Source: Amorphophallus konjac
Taxonomy: Eukaryota; Streptophyta; Magnoliopsida; Alismatales; Araceae
Direction of reading: 5' to 3'
Length of the DNA: 64,000 bases
NCBI GenBank assembly: GCA_022559845.1
Contig: CM040118.1
Location: 444,600,053 to 444,664,052, forward strand
Position numbers and translations under genes: made by a program. This document shows positions 24,201 to 35,346 of this stretch, piece by piece (position 1 is the first letter of the stretch; each line of letters starts with the position of its first letter). A model generated the notes under the pieces. It saw nothing but the letters and a program-made list of their open reading frames with translations. It did no database searches and was not told the origin of the DNA.

Positions 24201-24528
24201 ATGAGCTCGAATTTGATATTTTAAGGTGGTGGTTACTATTGAGCACGAATTTGGTTAGGTAAGTGTGAAAATTTGACTAATCCCACTAATTCGGCCTAGT
24301 TAATGATTTTAATAGGGTTGGCCACAGAAGAACAAATTGTTAAACACAATTTATTCTACAAGAATATAATTTTTATGGATTTTTATAAAATAGTCAAAAT
24401 GTGATTTATTCTATTTATTAAAGAATTAATCTAATTAATTTTGAATTAATTCCCATTAATTCAAATAATTTCTAATTAAATTCAAATAAAGTTTTAATTA
24501 AATTTCTAAAAGAATTTGGGATATTACA
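21259..24528 (-). repeat. 5' LTR of Tekay-like element
   Basis: 3270 bp, pair of 5499-8783. It starts TGTCACGTCCC on the plus strand and ends TATTACA, abutting CTTAA at 24529-24533. TATA-type box near 23994. It carries its own version of the GGGTCGACCC array at 23040-23345. Confidence 0.92.
23040..23345. repeat. Palindromic GGGTCGACCC minisatellite in 5' LTR
   Basis: About seven units, the counterpart of 7283-7575. Some decamers are intact here but mutated in the other LTR and vice versa, and a unit end is lost near 23325, so the array changes faster than the flanking LTR. Confidence 0.85.
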
Positions 24529-24533
24529 CTTAA

Positions 24534-24701
24534 ATTGAGACTAACTAGCCTCAATCCTAATGCATTATAACTAGAATTAGAGCCCTATAACTAAAATTAC
24601 ACCCAGAATTCGTAGCTCACAGATTTCTGCTCAAGAAAACCTTGAAAGACTCCCTTAAAGTCATTCAAGTCACCTTGAAAAGAAGCTTTGAGGCTAGTAC
24701 T
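24534..24701. other. Background-element sequence upstream of type-1 PMD pseudogene
   Basis: Short AT-rich stretch following the CTTAA duplication; continuous with 5498 before the Tekay insertion. Probable 5' untranslated region; no palindromic unit or gene is seen. Confidence 0.5.
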
Positions 24702-26104
24702 ATGGGAGAAGTGGCCTACACCGGGCCAAAGCCAGCTGGAAGGGAACATGGGGAGCTGCAAAGGCTTACATCCATCCCCAAGCACTTGAGCACAAGCTCC
24801 TCAAGAGAGGTAAGTTCATATCAATTTCATGAATTCATGTATTTCTTGTAATTTTCTATTATGGCATCTCTTCTTCTTTTTTCTTTTCTTCTTTCTTCTT
24901 CTTTCTAGCTCTTTCCTGGCCCAAGGTGTTACTTTAACCTGAAGTGGGTGGCTCCCTTGATAAAAGAGCTCCCTTTAGAAGTCACTTCCATCCTAAGGGC
25001 ATGGCACATACAACCTTTGTTAGTTTTCGCCAAGAAGTTCCAAAAATTTTCATATGATTGGTGTCATGCCCTGGATCCTTGGTGGATCTTTGCTGGATCC
25101 TTTGCAGGTCTTGTGGGATCTTTCGGATCTGTTTCGGATTGGTTTCGTTGAGTTTCGGTGCGCTTGTGTGGCTTCCGAGTTGAGTTTGACGAGCCGTGTG
25201 GGTTTTTCTCACGTACTAGTTACGGAACCCTACGGTGAGTTTGTTTGTCAATTCTCGAACTCGTGGACGCTACAGCGACGATGTACTCTTCGAGCCGGTC
25301 GTTTCGGCTATTTTTGCATATTTTTCTGAATTTGTGCATTTTCGGCGCATTTTCGAAATTTTTGGAAATTAGGAAAATTTCCTAATTTCTTTTATTTTTA
25401 TTTCCTTTTCCTCTCTCTCTCTCCTCACTCTCGCGATCTCACTCTCTCTCTCCCGTTCTCTCTCGTTCTTCCCCCTCTTTGGCCCCGGCTGCAGACGGAG
25501 CGATCGTGGGCGGGTTGGCGAGGCTGTGGAGCTGGCTGGGTGCGCGATGGGGCGAGGATCGGATCGATTCTGGCGCGATCCTCAACGGTGGATTCAAAGC
25601 CGGTGAAATCGGTTCGCGAGTGGATTTCGGCGTGGTTTAGTCCCTTCGGGGCACGGTTTCTTCGGTGGAAGTAGGGTGACTGATCCTTACTTCGTCCTCT
25701 CCGTTTTCCCTGCCATTGCACGGCTTTCGGCAAGGAAACGGCCGAGTTTGGGCTTATTTTGCCTAAACCATGATTTTCGTGGTTTTTAGGGTCGGCCGGT
25801 AAACGACGACCATTTGCGGTGTAGTTAGTTTCTAACTGACCGCAGGGATGTCAGGATCCCATCCACGTTGATTTCGTGTGATTTGGTGTTCATTCGAGGC
25901 CGGTAGAAGCCCGGGAACCTCGGTGACCCGCTTAGGGTCGATTTGTCTAAATCGCCCGGATCTTGCGTTTTTGAGCTTGCATGTGGGGTTTTGAGTCCCC
26001 TGAGGTTGTTATTTGTCGTTATGGTTTATTTCCCCTGCGTTTCGGCGTGAATGGGGCGTGGAACGGGCCGATTCGGCCATTCCTCTGTTTTCCCACCGTG
26101 ACCG

Positions 26105-26790
26105 ATGTAGCGGTCGTTACAGTGGCCGTTATTTGGCTCTGACGGCCCTACGATAGACCGCCATTTGGCTTGGCGTTCTTGAGCTTTCTGGTATTTGTGT
26201 GAGCGACGGCCCTGGGGTGGCGCGTCGTTCCTGTGTAACGCGCCTGTGCCTGCGCGTTACTTCCTTTTTGTCGTTTTGTTTTGGGGATGAGTCGGTTGGT
26301 CTAATGCGCTTGACCCAGTGCGTTAGATGAAAGTGACACGCCTGGTCCTGGCCGTTACTTGCTGATTGACCGACGTTTGACCTGTGAGGCAATGCCTCTA
26401 GCGGTCGTGCCCCCGTGCGTTGTTTGAGTGTAACACGCCTGCCCCTGGCCGTTACATTCTTTTTGGCCGAGCTTGGGTGGCTGTGTTCGTTGGAAGTAAC
26501 GGATGTGCCCCCACGCATCGTTGTGAGTAACGCGCTCGCCTCTGGCCGTCGTTTGTTGTTTTACGCTAGGTTGAGGGTGGCTGCGCCATTGAGAGTAACG
26601 CGCAGGCTCCTGTGCGTCGTTTGTTTGTGACGCGTCTCCCCTGCCGCGTCGTTTGTGTGTAACGCGCCTAGCGTCGCGCGTTACTTGGCTTCAGTCGTGG
26701 GTTTCATTTGGATCCGACGGCCCTGGCTTGGTGCGTCGGGTTGTTTATAACGCGCTTAGGCCCGTGCATTACATTGATGTAACGCGCTCG
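26105..26790. repeat. Dense palindromic units in solo LTR (ACGCG-N10-CGCGT type)
   Basis: More than a dozen units of 18-20 bp, for example ACGCG-N10-CGCGT at about 26238 and 26661, ACGCG-N10-TGCGT, ACGGC-N10-TGCGT and ACGCG-N10-GCCGT. The outer ACG and CGT (or one-base variants) are kept while inner stem pairs and spacers vary. The spacer is mostly 10 here against 9 in the Tat element. Confidence 0.8.
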
Positions 26791-27649
26791 GTGTAGATCT
26801 ATTTAAAATCCACACTTTAAAATATAAAAAAAAAGAGAGTAATGGATATGGTGAAAGCAATAAAATAGCACGAGGTGCTAAAAGGAGGAGTTTGTGATCG
26901 CCAGAGGGTTTACCTCAATAAAGAAAAATAAGATCGCATGTACCTGGTGAAAGATGTGATGCGGGATAAATGTGGATCTCTTCCTCCAACTCCAATCGGC
27001 CGGCCGACGAAGTGGGTTTTCTTGATTGATTACCTTGTAAAAAAAAGACAATAAAGACAAGTAAAAGAAAAGGGATCAGCCAAAGTGCAGTAGTATCAGT
27101 CAAAAACTAACATAAAAATAATGAAAAGACCTCAACATGCGCACCTTCTTTTTTGTTTTCTTTTAAAACCCCTTAAGAAGACTTAAGGGAAGGGGAGTTT
27201 GATGATAAAAAAATGCAACAAAACGTGAACAAGGAATAGAAATATAAAGGACAGAGGGATGATGGTATGAATAAAATAAAAGCAAAATAGAAGAAAAGAT
27301 GAGAACCCTGCTGTCCCTGGCGACAGTAAAGGGAAGAAACCGAATAGTGATGGATGAAGCACCGGATGTAGCTCAAAGGGATGCAGAGAGGGGAGGCAGC
27401 AAGGGATGAAGGAATCTTCTGCCCGTGATGAAAGAGAACTTGAGCGCTCAATTCGCCGAATACTGAAGGTGCTTAACCTTCTGCACGATCGGTCAAGTTT
27501 TTAATTTATAATGCCTCAAACGGATGTGATCAAACCAAGGAAGGATAAGAACAGGCAATGAGGCATCCAGGGAAAGATCAAGATCGAGCAAGAGTCCAAA
27601 GACAGCAGGGAACTGTGAGGGAAAGATTGAAAAAGAAAGGACTCTGGAC

Positions 27650-27990
27650 TAAAACACGCCTTAATACAGGGCGTCGTTTCTGAATTGACGACCTTCACAA
27701 AGACGTCTTCTTGAAACACGACCTAGGAAAGGGCGTTTCTTCCTGGATTTAATTTTGGAAACGAAACCTTGCCTTGTTTGAAAGCTCAAATAACACGCCC
27801 GAGATAACGGCGTTAATTAAAATCACGCCCTGAGAGAAGGCGTTACTCAAAAAAGCCTTTTATTTTGAAAACAGATAATTCCAGAAATTAAGGGATAACA
27901 CCAGGAATTCACGCCCTCACATACGGTCGTCCTTTCTTTAAAAACGCCCTATCACAGGTCGTTACTTTGAAAATTAACGCCCTTAATCAA
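27650..27990. repeat. Eight ACGNC-N9-GNCGT units in the 3' LTR leader region
   Basis: Examples are ACGCC-N9-GGCGT at about 27654 and ACGAC-N9-GGCGT near 27719, with variants ending GTCGT or GACGT. Most have a spacer of exactly nine bases and are flanked by AA and TT/TA. The same block is at 46840-47180 in the other LTR. It lies downstream of the TATA box on the minus strand, so it would be in the RNA. Confidence 0.87.
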
Positions 27991-28082
27991 GTCGTGAATC
28001 AAAAAAATACAGGAAAAATGCAGAAAAACTCAGAAAAATAGAAAAACTTCATGTTATAGGAATATTGAAGTCCACTTGGGGC

Positions 28083-28092
28083 ATTTATATAA
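28083..28092 (-). promoter_or_regulatory. TATA box in 3' LTR of young Tat element (copy at 47272-47281)
   Basis: The minus strand reads TTATATAAATGCCCC. The position implies a U3 of only about 80 bp, unusually short. Confidence 0.55.
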
Positions 28093-28125
28093 TAACATGA
28101 GATTTGATCAACAAAACGTCAATTT

Positions 28126-28155
28126 TGGCGTGTCTACAGCTGCCCCGCCTTGGCG
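28126..28155 (-). other. Polypurine tract and 3' LTR junction of young Tat element
   Basis: The minus strand reads AAGGCGGGGCAGC immediately followed by the LTR start TGTAGACAC. This GGGGCAGC-TGTAGACAC junction is characteristic of Tat-lineage elements as I know them. Confidence 0.7.
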
Positions 28156-29608
28156 TCTGCTTTGCAAGGGAGTGAGACAGAAATGGAGCGAAGTGTAATG
28201 AAAGGAACGAAATGGAACGAACTGATAAGGAGACGCCAAGGTGTGATGTGACACGCCTCAGACACTAAGCATTGAAAATCTTTCCAAGATTCTAAATGAA
28301 ACAACTCTGAGTGGTTCCAAGGAAACAATCGATTTGTTGGATAAAAGGAGGTTAAACTAAATAATAAAGGGTGTGCGCGTGGGCACGGCAGGGAAAGACC
28401 ATTGGAGAGCGATTACCAGCCAATGTGGACGTGCTGCAACCAAGGTAAATTTTGCAGAAAAAAAAAGAACTGGGATAGAGATCCAACAAAAGGAACACTT
28501 TCAAGGAATCAGCCTGAACGGCTTCAAATAGAACGAAGTACTTGATTTAAAGTGGAATATCTCATGTCAATTCAATCAAGAGCGAGTGAACTTCATTATT
28601 GCCATAATATGAAGATTTTCAGCATGAAACTCAAAGTCCTACATGATGCATGCTGGGCTAAAAGAAAAGGTTAAAACAAACTAAATAGAAAATAATCAAG
28701 GATAATATTGCCAAGCTGTTTAAGTCTGGTCAAGAATCCATATTTCTGAGCTAACACTAAGCCGAAGCCCGTTTGTCCGCGCATCAACTCAGAAAGTGGA
28801 ACCATCGTCCCAAAGCTTTAACAACTCGACGGCCTATCCGTGTGATCATGATTCTCCTGAAATCGTCATCGTTTTTGATGAAGGGGAACTCAAATTTCAG
28901 GTTCATCAGAACCACAAGGTCCTTGACATAATATACTAGCGTAGATATCATATAGTAACAATGCTTACAAGAAACAGATACACGGTGGCAAGATGTTGCT
29001 CCTATGAGTGATCCAAACGTCTCGAATCCTGCAAACTTCTGCACTTTTAAACTTATTAGCCTTTTTCCATCAATTCAGAATATGACATGATCATAAGTGC
29101 TTAATCATAGACAATTTTATCACAATAATAGCACTTAGGTTCATTAAAAGCATCAAAGCATGAAGAGATCAATATTCATAATCCAATAAAACACGCCTAA
29201 GAATAGGGCGTTAACATCATGAAAGTGCCTGACCATAAGTCGTTAATCATTTAAAACACGCCTTACACAAAGGCGTAAACAGTAATGGAGGCTTAGAAAA
29301 ACACGCCCCATTCCAGGGCGTTAAATAAAAAACGCCGTCAGTCAGGTCGTCAATTTAAAAATCGACGCCCTAACCAACGTCGTTAATTCAACACGAACTT
29401 CCGTTTCCTTATTTAACAGCACAGTCCTTAACCCAATCGAACTTCTATCCTCCAACAGCCTTACAACTCTCTAGATCTCTATTAATAGGAGCCCCTCCTT
29501 CAACATAAACAATCTCAACCCTGCAGCCGCCGAAACTCTGTATTCCCGTTCCTGCCTTTCTTCTTCTTCATCTGCTTGCAGGTTGCATCGTCCAAGCCTC
29601 TCCCGACG
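28139..29608. other. Spacer between 3' LTR and type-1 PMD gene
   Basis: No coding region is recognised in 28156-29190; it is plain AT-rich sequence. 29190-29400 holds six palindromic units (ACGCC-N9-GGCGT at about 29191, 29257 and 29301, plus GTCGT-ending variants). 29400-29608 is pyrimidine-rich and contains a TATTAATA match near 29482, a plausible promoter and 5' untranslated region for the gene starting at 29609. Confidence 0.6.
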
Positions 29609-31022
29609 ATGGACAGGGCGCTGAAAAGACAAAAAAACTCAACTCCCAGGATTAACGATATCCAAGGTCATATAAGCAACAGGATATGCATGAATCAGGT
29701 TAGTTTAACTTTCTTATTGTGCATACTGTTCCGGCGAACTGCTCACATGCTCATGTCATATGCTCATGTACCTCTTCTTTTGTTTTCTTCCCCTCCTCTC
29801 ACAGGAGTACCCAAATCTTCCAGGGGCTAGAAGATATGTCCAAATCAAATGGTTGCCCCTCATCCTCTCCAAATTCACATCAGACATGAGGGTATATGTA
29901 GCTAGATGGCATCTCTTGGGGTTGATAACCCATGCCAAACATTATGATCAAATCCACATAGATTGGGCTGCCATAGGAGCATTGATTGAGACATGGCATC
30001 CTTCCACCCATACCTTCTTATTTTCCACTTTTGAAGCCACCATCTTGCTGGAGGAAGTAGAGATGATCCTAGGCTTAAGAAAGATGAAGCACGGAGAAGA
30101 AGAAAAGATGGCCATCATGCCAAAACCGATCTCCTCCCACGAGTTGCTAACCTCGTTGATACCTAGCCCGAATATAGTGAACCAAATTAAGGTCACTAAA
30201 GGAGTTAACCTCTTGAAGCTCGCCTCATGGGTGTACAAGAGAGCGGATCAAGCTAAAGAGGAAGAGGAGATAGAAAGAGTGACCAAAGCCTTCATGGTGT
30301 GCTTGGCAGGAGCACTCCTATTCCCATCTACGGAAGACTTTCTAGAGGAGTCCCAATTGAGCGCAGTGGTGAGCTTATGGGAAGGAGAGAGAGTTGGACC
30401 GGCGATCCTAGCATATCTCTATAGCGGGCTCACAGCGGCGTCCATGGGAAGGCCCATTTACGGGTGCATGCTAGCACTCTCAAGTTGGGTTGATCTACAC
30501 TTCAAATTCGACTCATGCCACGAAGCCCAACAATCCTCAAGAATTTTCTCAAAGAGCCCACTCTCATATATAACCGGCTCATTAGGTATAAGCAATAGAG
30601 TGACCAACCGAATTCCTCAAATCAAGAAGAGAGGGGATTGGAGGGAGCACCTAAAGGTAATGCCAAAGAATCTTTTTACTTGCGCCCCGGGTGTATTTAA
30701 AATGCAGGAACTTCGTGCACGCTTTTCCATCGGGACGGACCTTCGTCTTATTGGTGCTTCGGACTTCGTTTTATATAATGCACACCGGTGCCTTCCTCAG
30801 CTTGGGCTCCCAAGGCAACACTTAGAGGACGTCTCTCATCTTCCTCCAATCAAGTCAAGGGATCTAGGCAACAACGAAGATGGTGAGGAGGTTATCACCA
30901 TTCAAGCTTTATGGAGGCTGAGCAAGCTTCATCAACCTGTAGAAGACCTGGACGAAGACAAGGAACAGTGGAAAAATTATGTGACTTCATTGAGAAAAAT
31001 AAGGCCCAAAGTGGCTCATTAG
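29609..31022 (+). CDS. PMD-like protein, type 1, intact two-exon gene antisense within the Tat element
   Basis: Exon 1 is 29609-29698 (30 codons from ATG), with a GTTAGT donor. The intron is 106 bp with a pyrimidine-rich CAG acceptor, and exon 2 is 29805-31022. The product is 435 residues with no stop. The start is chosen because ATG at 29609 is in phase and the exon 2 frame is phase 0. Around residues 75-115 it has IDWAAIGALIETWHPSTHTF and LEEVEMILGLRK, the PMD-type core. The pseudogene at 24702-50475 is a clear relative, showing family-wide retention. No DNA-binding motif or signal peptide is visible. Cellular PMD proteins act in nuclear silencing complexes, so an anti-silencing or host-manipulating role is possible but unproven. 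A DUF7745-type label is the alternative. Confidence 0.83.
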
Positions 31023-31124
31023 TCATTGTAGTTCCTCTCTTCAAAATAATAAAGATTGTCCTCTGATTGAGCCAACTGCCACTGTGATTATGAACGAAAT
31101 CATCAAAAAACATGTGTTTCTGTT

Positions 31125-31530
31125 GTGAATAACGCCTCCAAGAGCGTCGCGAATTAACAAATACACGTCTTATTTCAAGGCGCTTCAATGGGCCCTTCGT
31201 AAACAGTTGACGCCTGCAGCAGTGGGCGTTACTTGAAATAACGACCTCAAGAAAGGCGTGAAAAGATTCAAACCCAAAAGAATATAATCGTTATCTCATC
31301 AAAATAACGCCTTTTCCATAGTCATGTTTCAAGAATAACACGCCTTTACCAGAGGCGTTACTTCAAACAGCAATAATGACTTCTCTTACATCAATCAACG
31401 CCCATTCAATGCGTCTGACGACGGTTATCGTTCCCCATGCAAAAGAAATTAACGCCTTAATCATCGTCGTCGACTTTCATAAAACGCCCAAGGAATGGAC
31501 GTGAATTTAATTATAAACGCCCCCCATTAG
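31125..31530. repeat. Ten palindromic units between the two antisense PMD genes
   Basis: Units include ACGCC-N9-GGCGT at about 31340 and 31514, ACGAC-N9-GGCGT near 31240, and ACGCC-N9 ending GTCGT or GACGT. None falls in an exon. The cluster lies upstream of the start codon at 31696, in likely promoter space. Confidence 0.87.
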
Positions 31531-31695
31531 GGCGTGTCTTCTTTTCGAAACCCAAAAGCCGTCGGGCCCTTTCTTCTTCCTCCTTCCATTCTCATTTCAC
31601 CCCTTTTCTCTGCAAACCCTAACCGAAGCCCTCCCCAAAGCTTCTCTCTCGATCTCCTCTCTCTCATTCTCTCAAACATCCTCTCAATCTTAGCC

Positions 31696-34600
31696 ATGGC
31701 CAAACGCCAAAGAGTCAGCGCCCCAGATGTGGTCGATCTCGATGCCTCCCACGCCCAAGAGGAAGAACTTTCCGTGGAGGAGCTCGCCGTCGTGGCTTTT
31801 GAAGAAGAGCCGGCGGTGGCCGGCGGCGACGACGCCGACGAAGCAGCGATAGGAGGAGGAGGAGAAGACGAAGGTGGAGAAGAAGGAGAAGAAGATGGAG
31901 AAGAAGGAGATGGAGAAGAAGAAGGACCACCGCCCACGGCGGCGGTCGTTCCCCGGGGGCAACTCCGGCGGCCCAGACGGCCGCTGCCACGGCCACAACC
32001 CCAGAAGCACAAGAAGGTAGGTTCCCCCTCCCCAATTTCAATTTTTTTTATTTTATTTATATTTTTTTTATGATTTTTCATGGCCTTCGGGCATTAAACC
32101 TGCAACTCAGAAAAAACACGCCTCCCACGGGGGCGTTACTCAAATGAAACGTCCTAATCCAGGGCGCTAATTATTTTTAGTTTCTGAAAATTAATTATCC
32201 TTCATGAAAAACGCCCTGAAGCATGTCGTTTCTTAAAACTTATGATTTTTCATGAATTCCATGCTCATTAAAAAAATTTCCAAAAATATTTTCATGAATT
32301 ATTTCGCATGCTGCCAGTTATTTGATTTTTCCGTTAATTTGAGAAACCCACGCCCTCCAGAAGGGCGTTAATCTCAACAAGAGACGCCCAAACCAGAGGG
32401 CGTCGCTTCATTCATTAACGACCCAAAAATTAACCACCTTTAGGAAAACGCCCTACCACAGGGCGTTAATTCAACAAGAAACGCCTAACACCGAGGCGTG
32501 ATTAAAAGTATATTTCAGAAATAGCAAAACAGCCACCAAAGAACGCCTAAGACTGAGGCGTGATTAACATAAAAAACGCCCTCATTAAGGGCGTTACATT
32601 AAAATTCACTTTGAAAAACGCCCCCCACAGGGGCGTGAATTTATCAAGAAACGACCTGAGGGTGGCCGTGAATTCCAAAAATGCTAAAATTCAATATTTA
32701 ACCCAAATCAAATGTAATTCCACATGGATACTCACATAATTAAGAAAACTAATTCTCTTTTAATGCATGCAGGGGTTGATGAGGACCCGTATCTCATGGG
32801 TCATGGTCTGGGCAGCATACCAGGGTCTCCCCGACTTCCAGAGAGTTAGAGTAGAGGCCATGGGGTTTGGGGCTTTTCTATCCATTGAGCCTTTTAGACC
32901 TGACCTAGCACTGATCCAGGTTTTGAGGGAGAGATGGGATAGGGTTAGCCGGACTTTTCTGATGCCCTGGGGGCATATGGTTCCTAGTTTAGAGGATGTA
33001 GCCAGGATTACAGGTTTACGGGTAGATGGTGAGGCCGTGAGTGGGTTCACCTATTCTGACTATTCAGAGATGGCCCAGAGGCTATTAGGGCTTGAGATGG
33101 TCTACGAGGGACCTAGCGAGTGTAGGACCATTTTCCGTACGGACCTGACTACGGTGATGGGTCTAGGAGACGCTAGGCATAGGTCGGGGGAGACCTTAGG
33201 TGAGTTTGCTCAGCGACTGACCGACGGGGTGAGAGCGGCATGCTGCCAGGACCCGACTGACCATGAGAGAGCGGACCGAGACCTGAGGAGGTTCCTGCTG
33301 CTGCTGCTCGGGAGATTATTGCTGGGGACGAAAGCCGATGTCATCAACTGCCGCTTCTTAGGCATCCTTGAGGATCTGGAGACGGTTGGCACATATGCTT
33401 GGGGAGCGGCCCTGCTGGCGCATTTGATGGCCGATCTGTCCACGGGGACAGGCCGTGAGACGACCGTCAGTGGCTTCTCACCTCTTCTTCAGGTATGCAA
33501 TTTCTCATTTCTTATCTTTTCTTTGTTATGATGCATGTGAATATAGTACTAATTGCAATGCATGGATGCAGGTGTGGAGCCACCTATACATGCCGATGGG
33601 GCGCGTTGACCCACGGCCAGGAGCTGAGGGATCCTTCCCTCTGGCGCGACGCTGGGTGCCTGTTATCTTTGGCGCCCCACTTGACTACGAGTTGTGGGTT
33701 CTACGGAGAGAGTTCCGCGACTTCCCTCCCTCGCTGGTATGTATGAATGAATGATATGCATTTCTTTTTGTTGTTTATTTGAATATGATGAAATGATAAT
33801 GATGCGTGTTCATGAATGCAGGTGCAGTGGAGACCATATGAGGGGATGACTGATGAGGGCCAGCCTTGGGTCGTATCGGGGCGACCTCGCTTCGGGCGTG
33901 AGCTGTGGCTACACTGCTTGAGCGAGATTGAGCCGTTACGGCTTCGACTGGTGATGAGGACCCTGGGCCTACCCCAGGAGTGGATCGAGGTCGGAGAGCC
34001 TCGAGGAATTGGCAAGAAGACCCGCGGTCGCACCAAGACGACCGACTGGAGGGTGCGATTCGAGGAGCAGTACGCCGACTGGCAGCGAGGCGGGACCACA
34101 GTCGTTTCCCACGCGACTGACAGCTCCGAGTACCTCCGGCGCTACTGGGAGGTTCACGCCGGCAGACCTCAGATGAGGGTCTTAGGGGTATGTATGAATG
34201 CACTTATTTCTAAATTAAATGCCAAATGCTTATGTAACTATTATGCGACTAACATGTAATGAATGCAGGATGCGAGGGACATAGCGGCGATAGATGCATA
34301 GGCCCACCTCCACATCCTGGAGGACCAGCTAGCTGTCACACGGGCAGACTTGGAGACCCTGGTGAGTGTTTAAATTATTCCTATATGCAAATGAATTTTT
34401 TTTTGCTTTTGCTGTGTTGAATTAATGATTAGCCACTGACGGTCTTGATGAATGCAGCGTGCCCAGCAGGGAGTAGCGAGGAGAGACCCAGGGGAGGCCT
34501 CCAGCTCGAGGGGGCCTAGTGCAAAGGTGACTGCACTCATGGAGCAGTTGGCTGGTGCGATAGCACGAGCCGAGGTGGCGGAGCGTGACCTTGCTTCACG

Positions 34601-35346
34601 GGTAAATTCTGAACTTGAAACTTCATTCAAATGATTAGATATAAATTGTGCGCTGATAAAAATTCATTTTTTTTTTTACAGAGTGAAGAGCTTCGAGCCA
34701 CTCTTATCTGCGTAGATGAGGGCTTCCGAGCGACGAGCTCACAGGTGCATGACCTACCTTTAGTCACATGTTGTTATTTCATTTCATGAATTGTGGAACT
34801 GATGATTTGTTTACCTGTTTGTAGGCTGCTCAGCTGAAGGCGATACGTACCGAGTTGTCGATCCGTGATCAGCGGATCGTAGAGCTTCAACGGGCCTTGC
34901 AGCAGCGCAGTGAGCTTCCTCAGGACGTGGCCGAGCTGCGGGTTGCCCTGGAGCTGGAGAGGAGGGAGCGTGCTCGTGAGCGCGAGGAGCGTGCTCGGGA
35001 GCGCGAGGAGCACCAGGCGGAGCGTGCCCGGTTCCAGGAGCAGTTGTTGGCACGAGAGCGTGAGCTGGCGGACTCGAGGACCCAGTTGATCCTTTCCCAG
35101 GAGCGGCTTCGAGTGTCCGAAGAGCGGCTGCAGCGAGGCCGTGAGCGAGCACGGGCTGCGGGGTACTCCTTCACCAGCTCCACCTTCGTGGCGGGTTCTT
35201 CCCTCCGAGAGAGGAGCGAGGCAGGGGGACACGTTCGGGTTCCGGCTTCTTCGCGGGGGCCTATGCCTCCTCCACCAGCGCCAACTCGGGACGGTGAGGA
35301 GGAGGTTGAGAGCAGGAGAGTAGAGGAGGGTGGAGGCGAGAGCTGA
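31696..35346 (+). CDS. PMD protein, type 2, eight-exon antisense gene with one in-frame TAG
   Basis: Exons with clean GT/AG borders, all phase 0: 31696-32016, 32773-33492, 33572-33736, 33822-34187, 34269-34361, 34458-34601, 34682-34744 and 34825-35346. Exon 1 encodes a basic start (MAKRQRV) and an acidic Glu/Gly-rich tract. Exon 2 holds the PMD core (RWDRVSRTFLMPWGHM, LEDVARITGLRV). The last exon is a long Arg/Glu-rich coiled coil (ERAREREERAREREEHQAER). A TAG at 34299-34301 in exon 5 would end the product at 534 residues, after the PMD but before the coiled coil; full reading would give 797. The TAG is probably CAG mutated. The short internal exons keep nearly the same lengths (93, 144/141) in the pseudogene at 162-4841. 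Role unknown. Confidence 0.82.
32110..32675. repeat. Twelve palindromic units inside intron 1 of the type-2 PMD gene
   Basis: This is the densest cluster. ACGCC-N9-GGCGT occurs at about 32117, 32350, 32449, 32481, 32542, 32576 and 32617, plus ACGTC-, ACGAC- and GTCGT-type variants. Inner stem bases alternate CC/GG, TC/GG and AC/GT, and spacers differ. The whole cluster is removed by splicing of intron 1 (32017-32772). Confidence 0.9.

Larger units (their letters stand above)
5499..24528 (-). mobile_element. Tekay/Del-like chromovirus (Ty3/gypsy), interrupted by a nested element
   Basis: Full-length element read on the minus strand: 5' LTR 21259-24528, Met-type primer site 21239-21251, gag-protease-RT-RNaseH-integrase-chromodomain, polypurine tract 8784-8800, 3' LTR 5499-8783. 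The target duplication CTTAA is at 5494-5498 and 24529-24533. A second element (11525-19293) splits the RT; without it this one is about 11.3 kb. The LTRs differ by scattered substitutions and small indels, and pol has four nonsense codons, so the copy is dead and fairly old. The Tekay assignment rests on the gag-pol architecture and the C-terminal stretch ending in WEYEDTIRKRYPDLF. Confidence 0.93.
26792..28138 (-). repeat. 3' LTR of young Tat element
   Basis: 1347 bp. On the minus strand it starts TGTAGACACGCC and ends TAGATCTACA, so the termini are inverted repeats. A TATA box (TTATATAAATGC, around 28092-28081) lies only about 45-55 bp from the U3 end, leaving nearly all of the LTR as R-U5. 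At 27650-27990 it holds eight palindromic units. Confidence 0.97.

Noticed and set aside
28784..29044. Possible small minus-strand gene between the Tat PPT and the PMD gene
   Set aside because: No domain or repeat in related copies visible here, and composition is like the surrounding spacer.
29190..29400. Palindromic units as ordinary MITEs
   Set aside because: Units are 19-20 bp with no target duplication and no constant interior, far below MITE size.
31527..32081. Minus-strand 184-residue Ser/Pro-rich frame
   Set aside because: It is the antisense shadow of exon 1 of the type-2 PMD gene, which has clean splice borders and a homologous downstream structure.
32110..32675. Palindrome cluster as a CRISPR-like array
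   Set aside because: Repeats are not identical, spacers are 9 bp, and this is plant retroelement DNA; only the geometry is regular.
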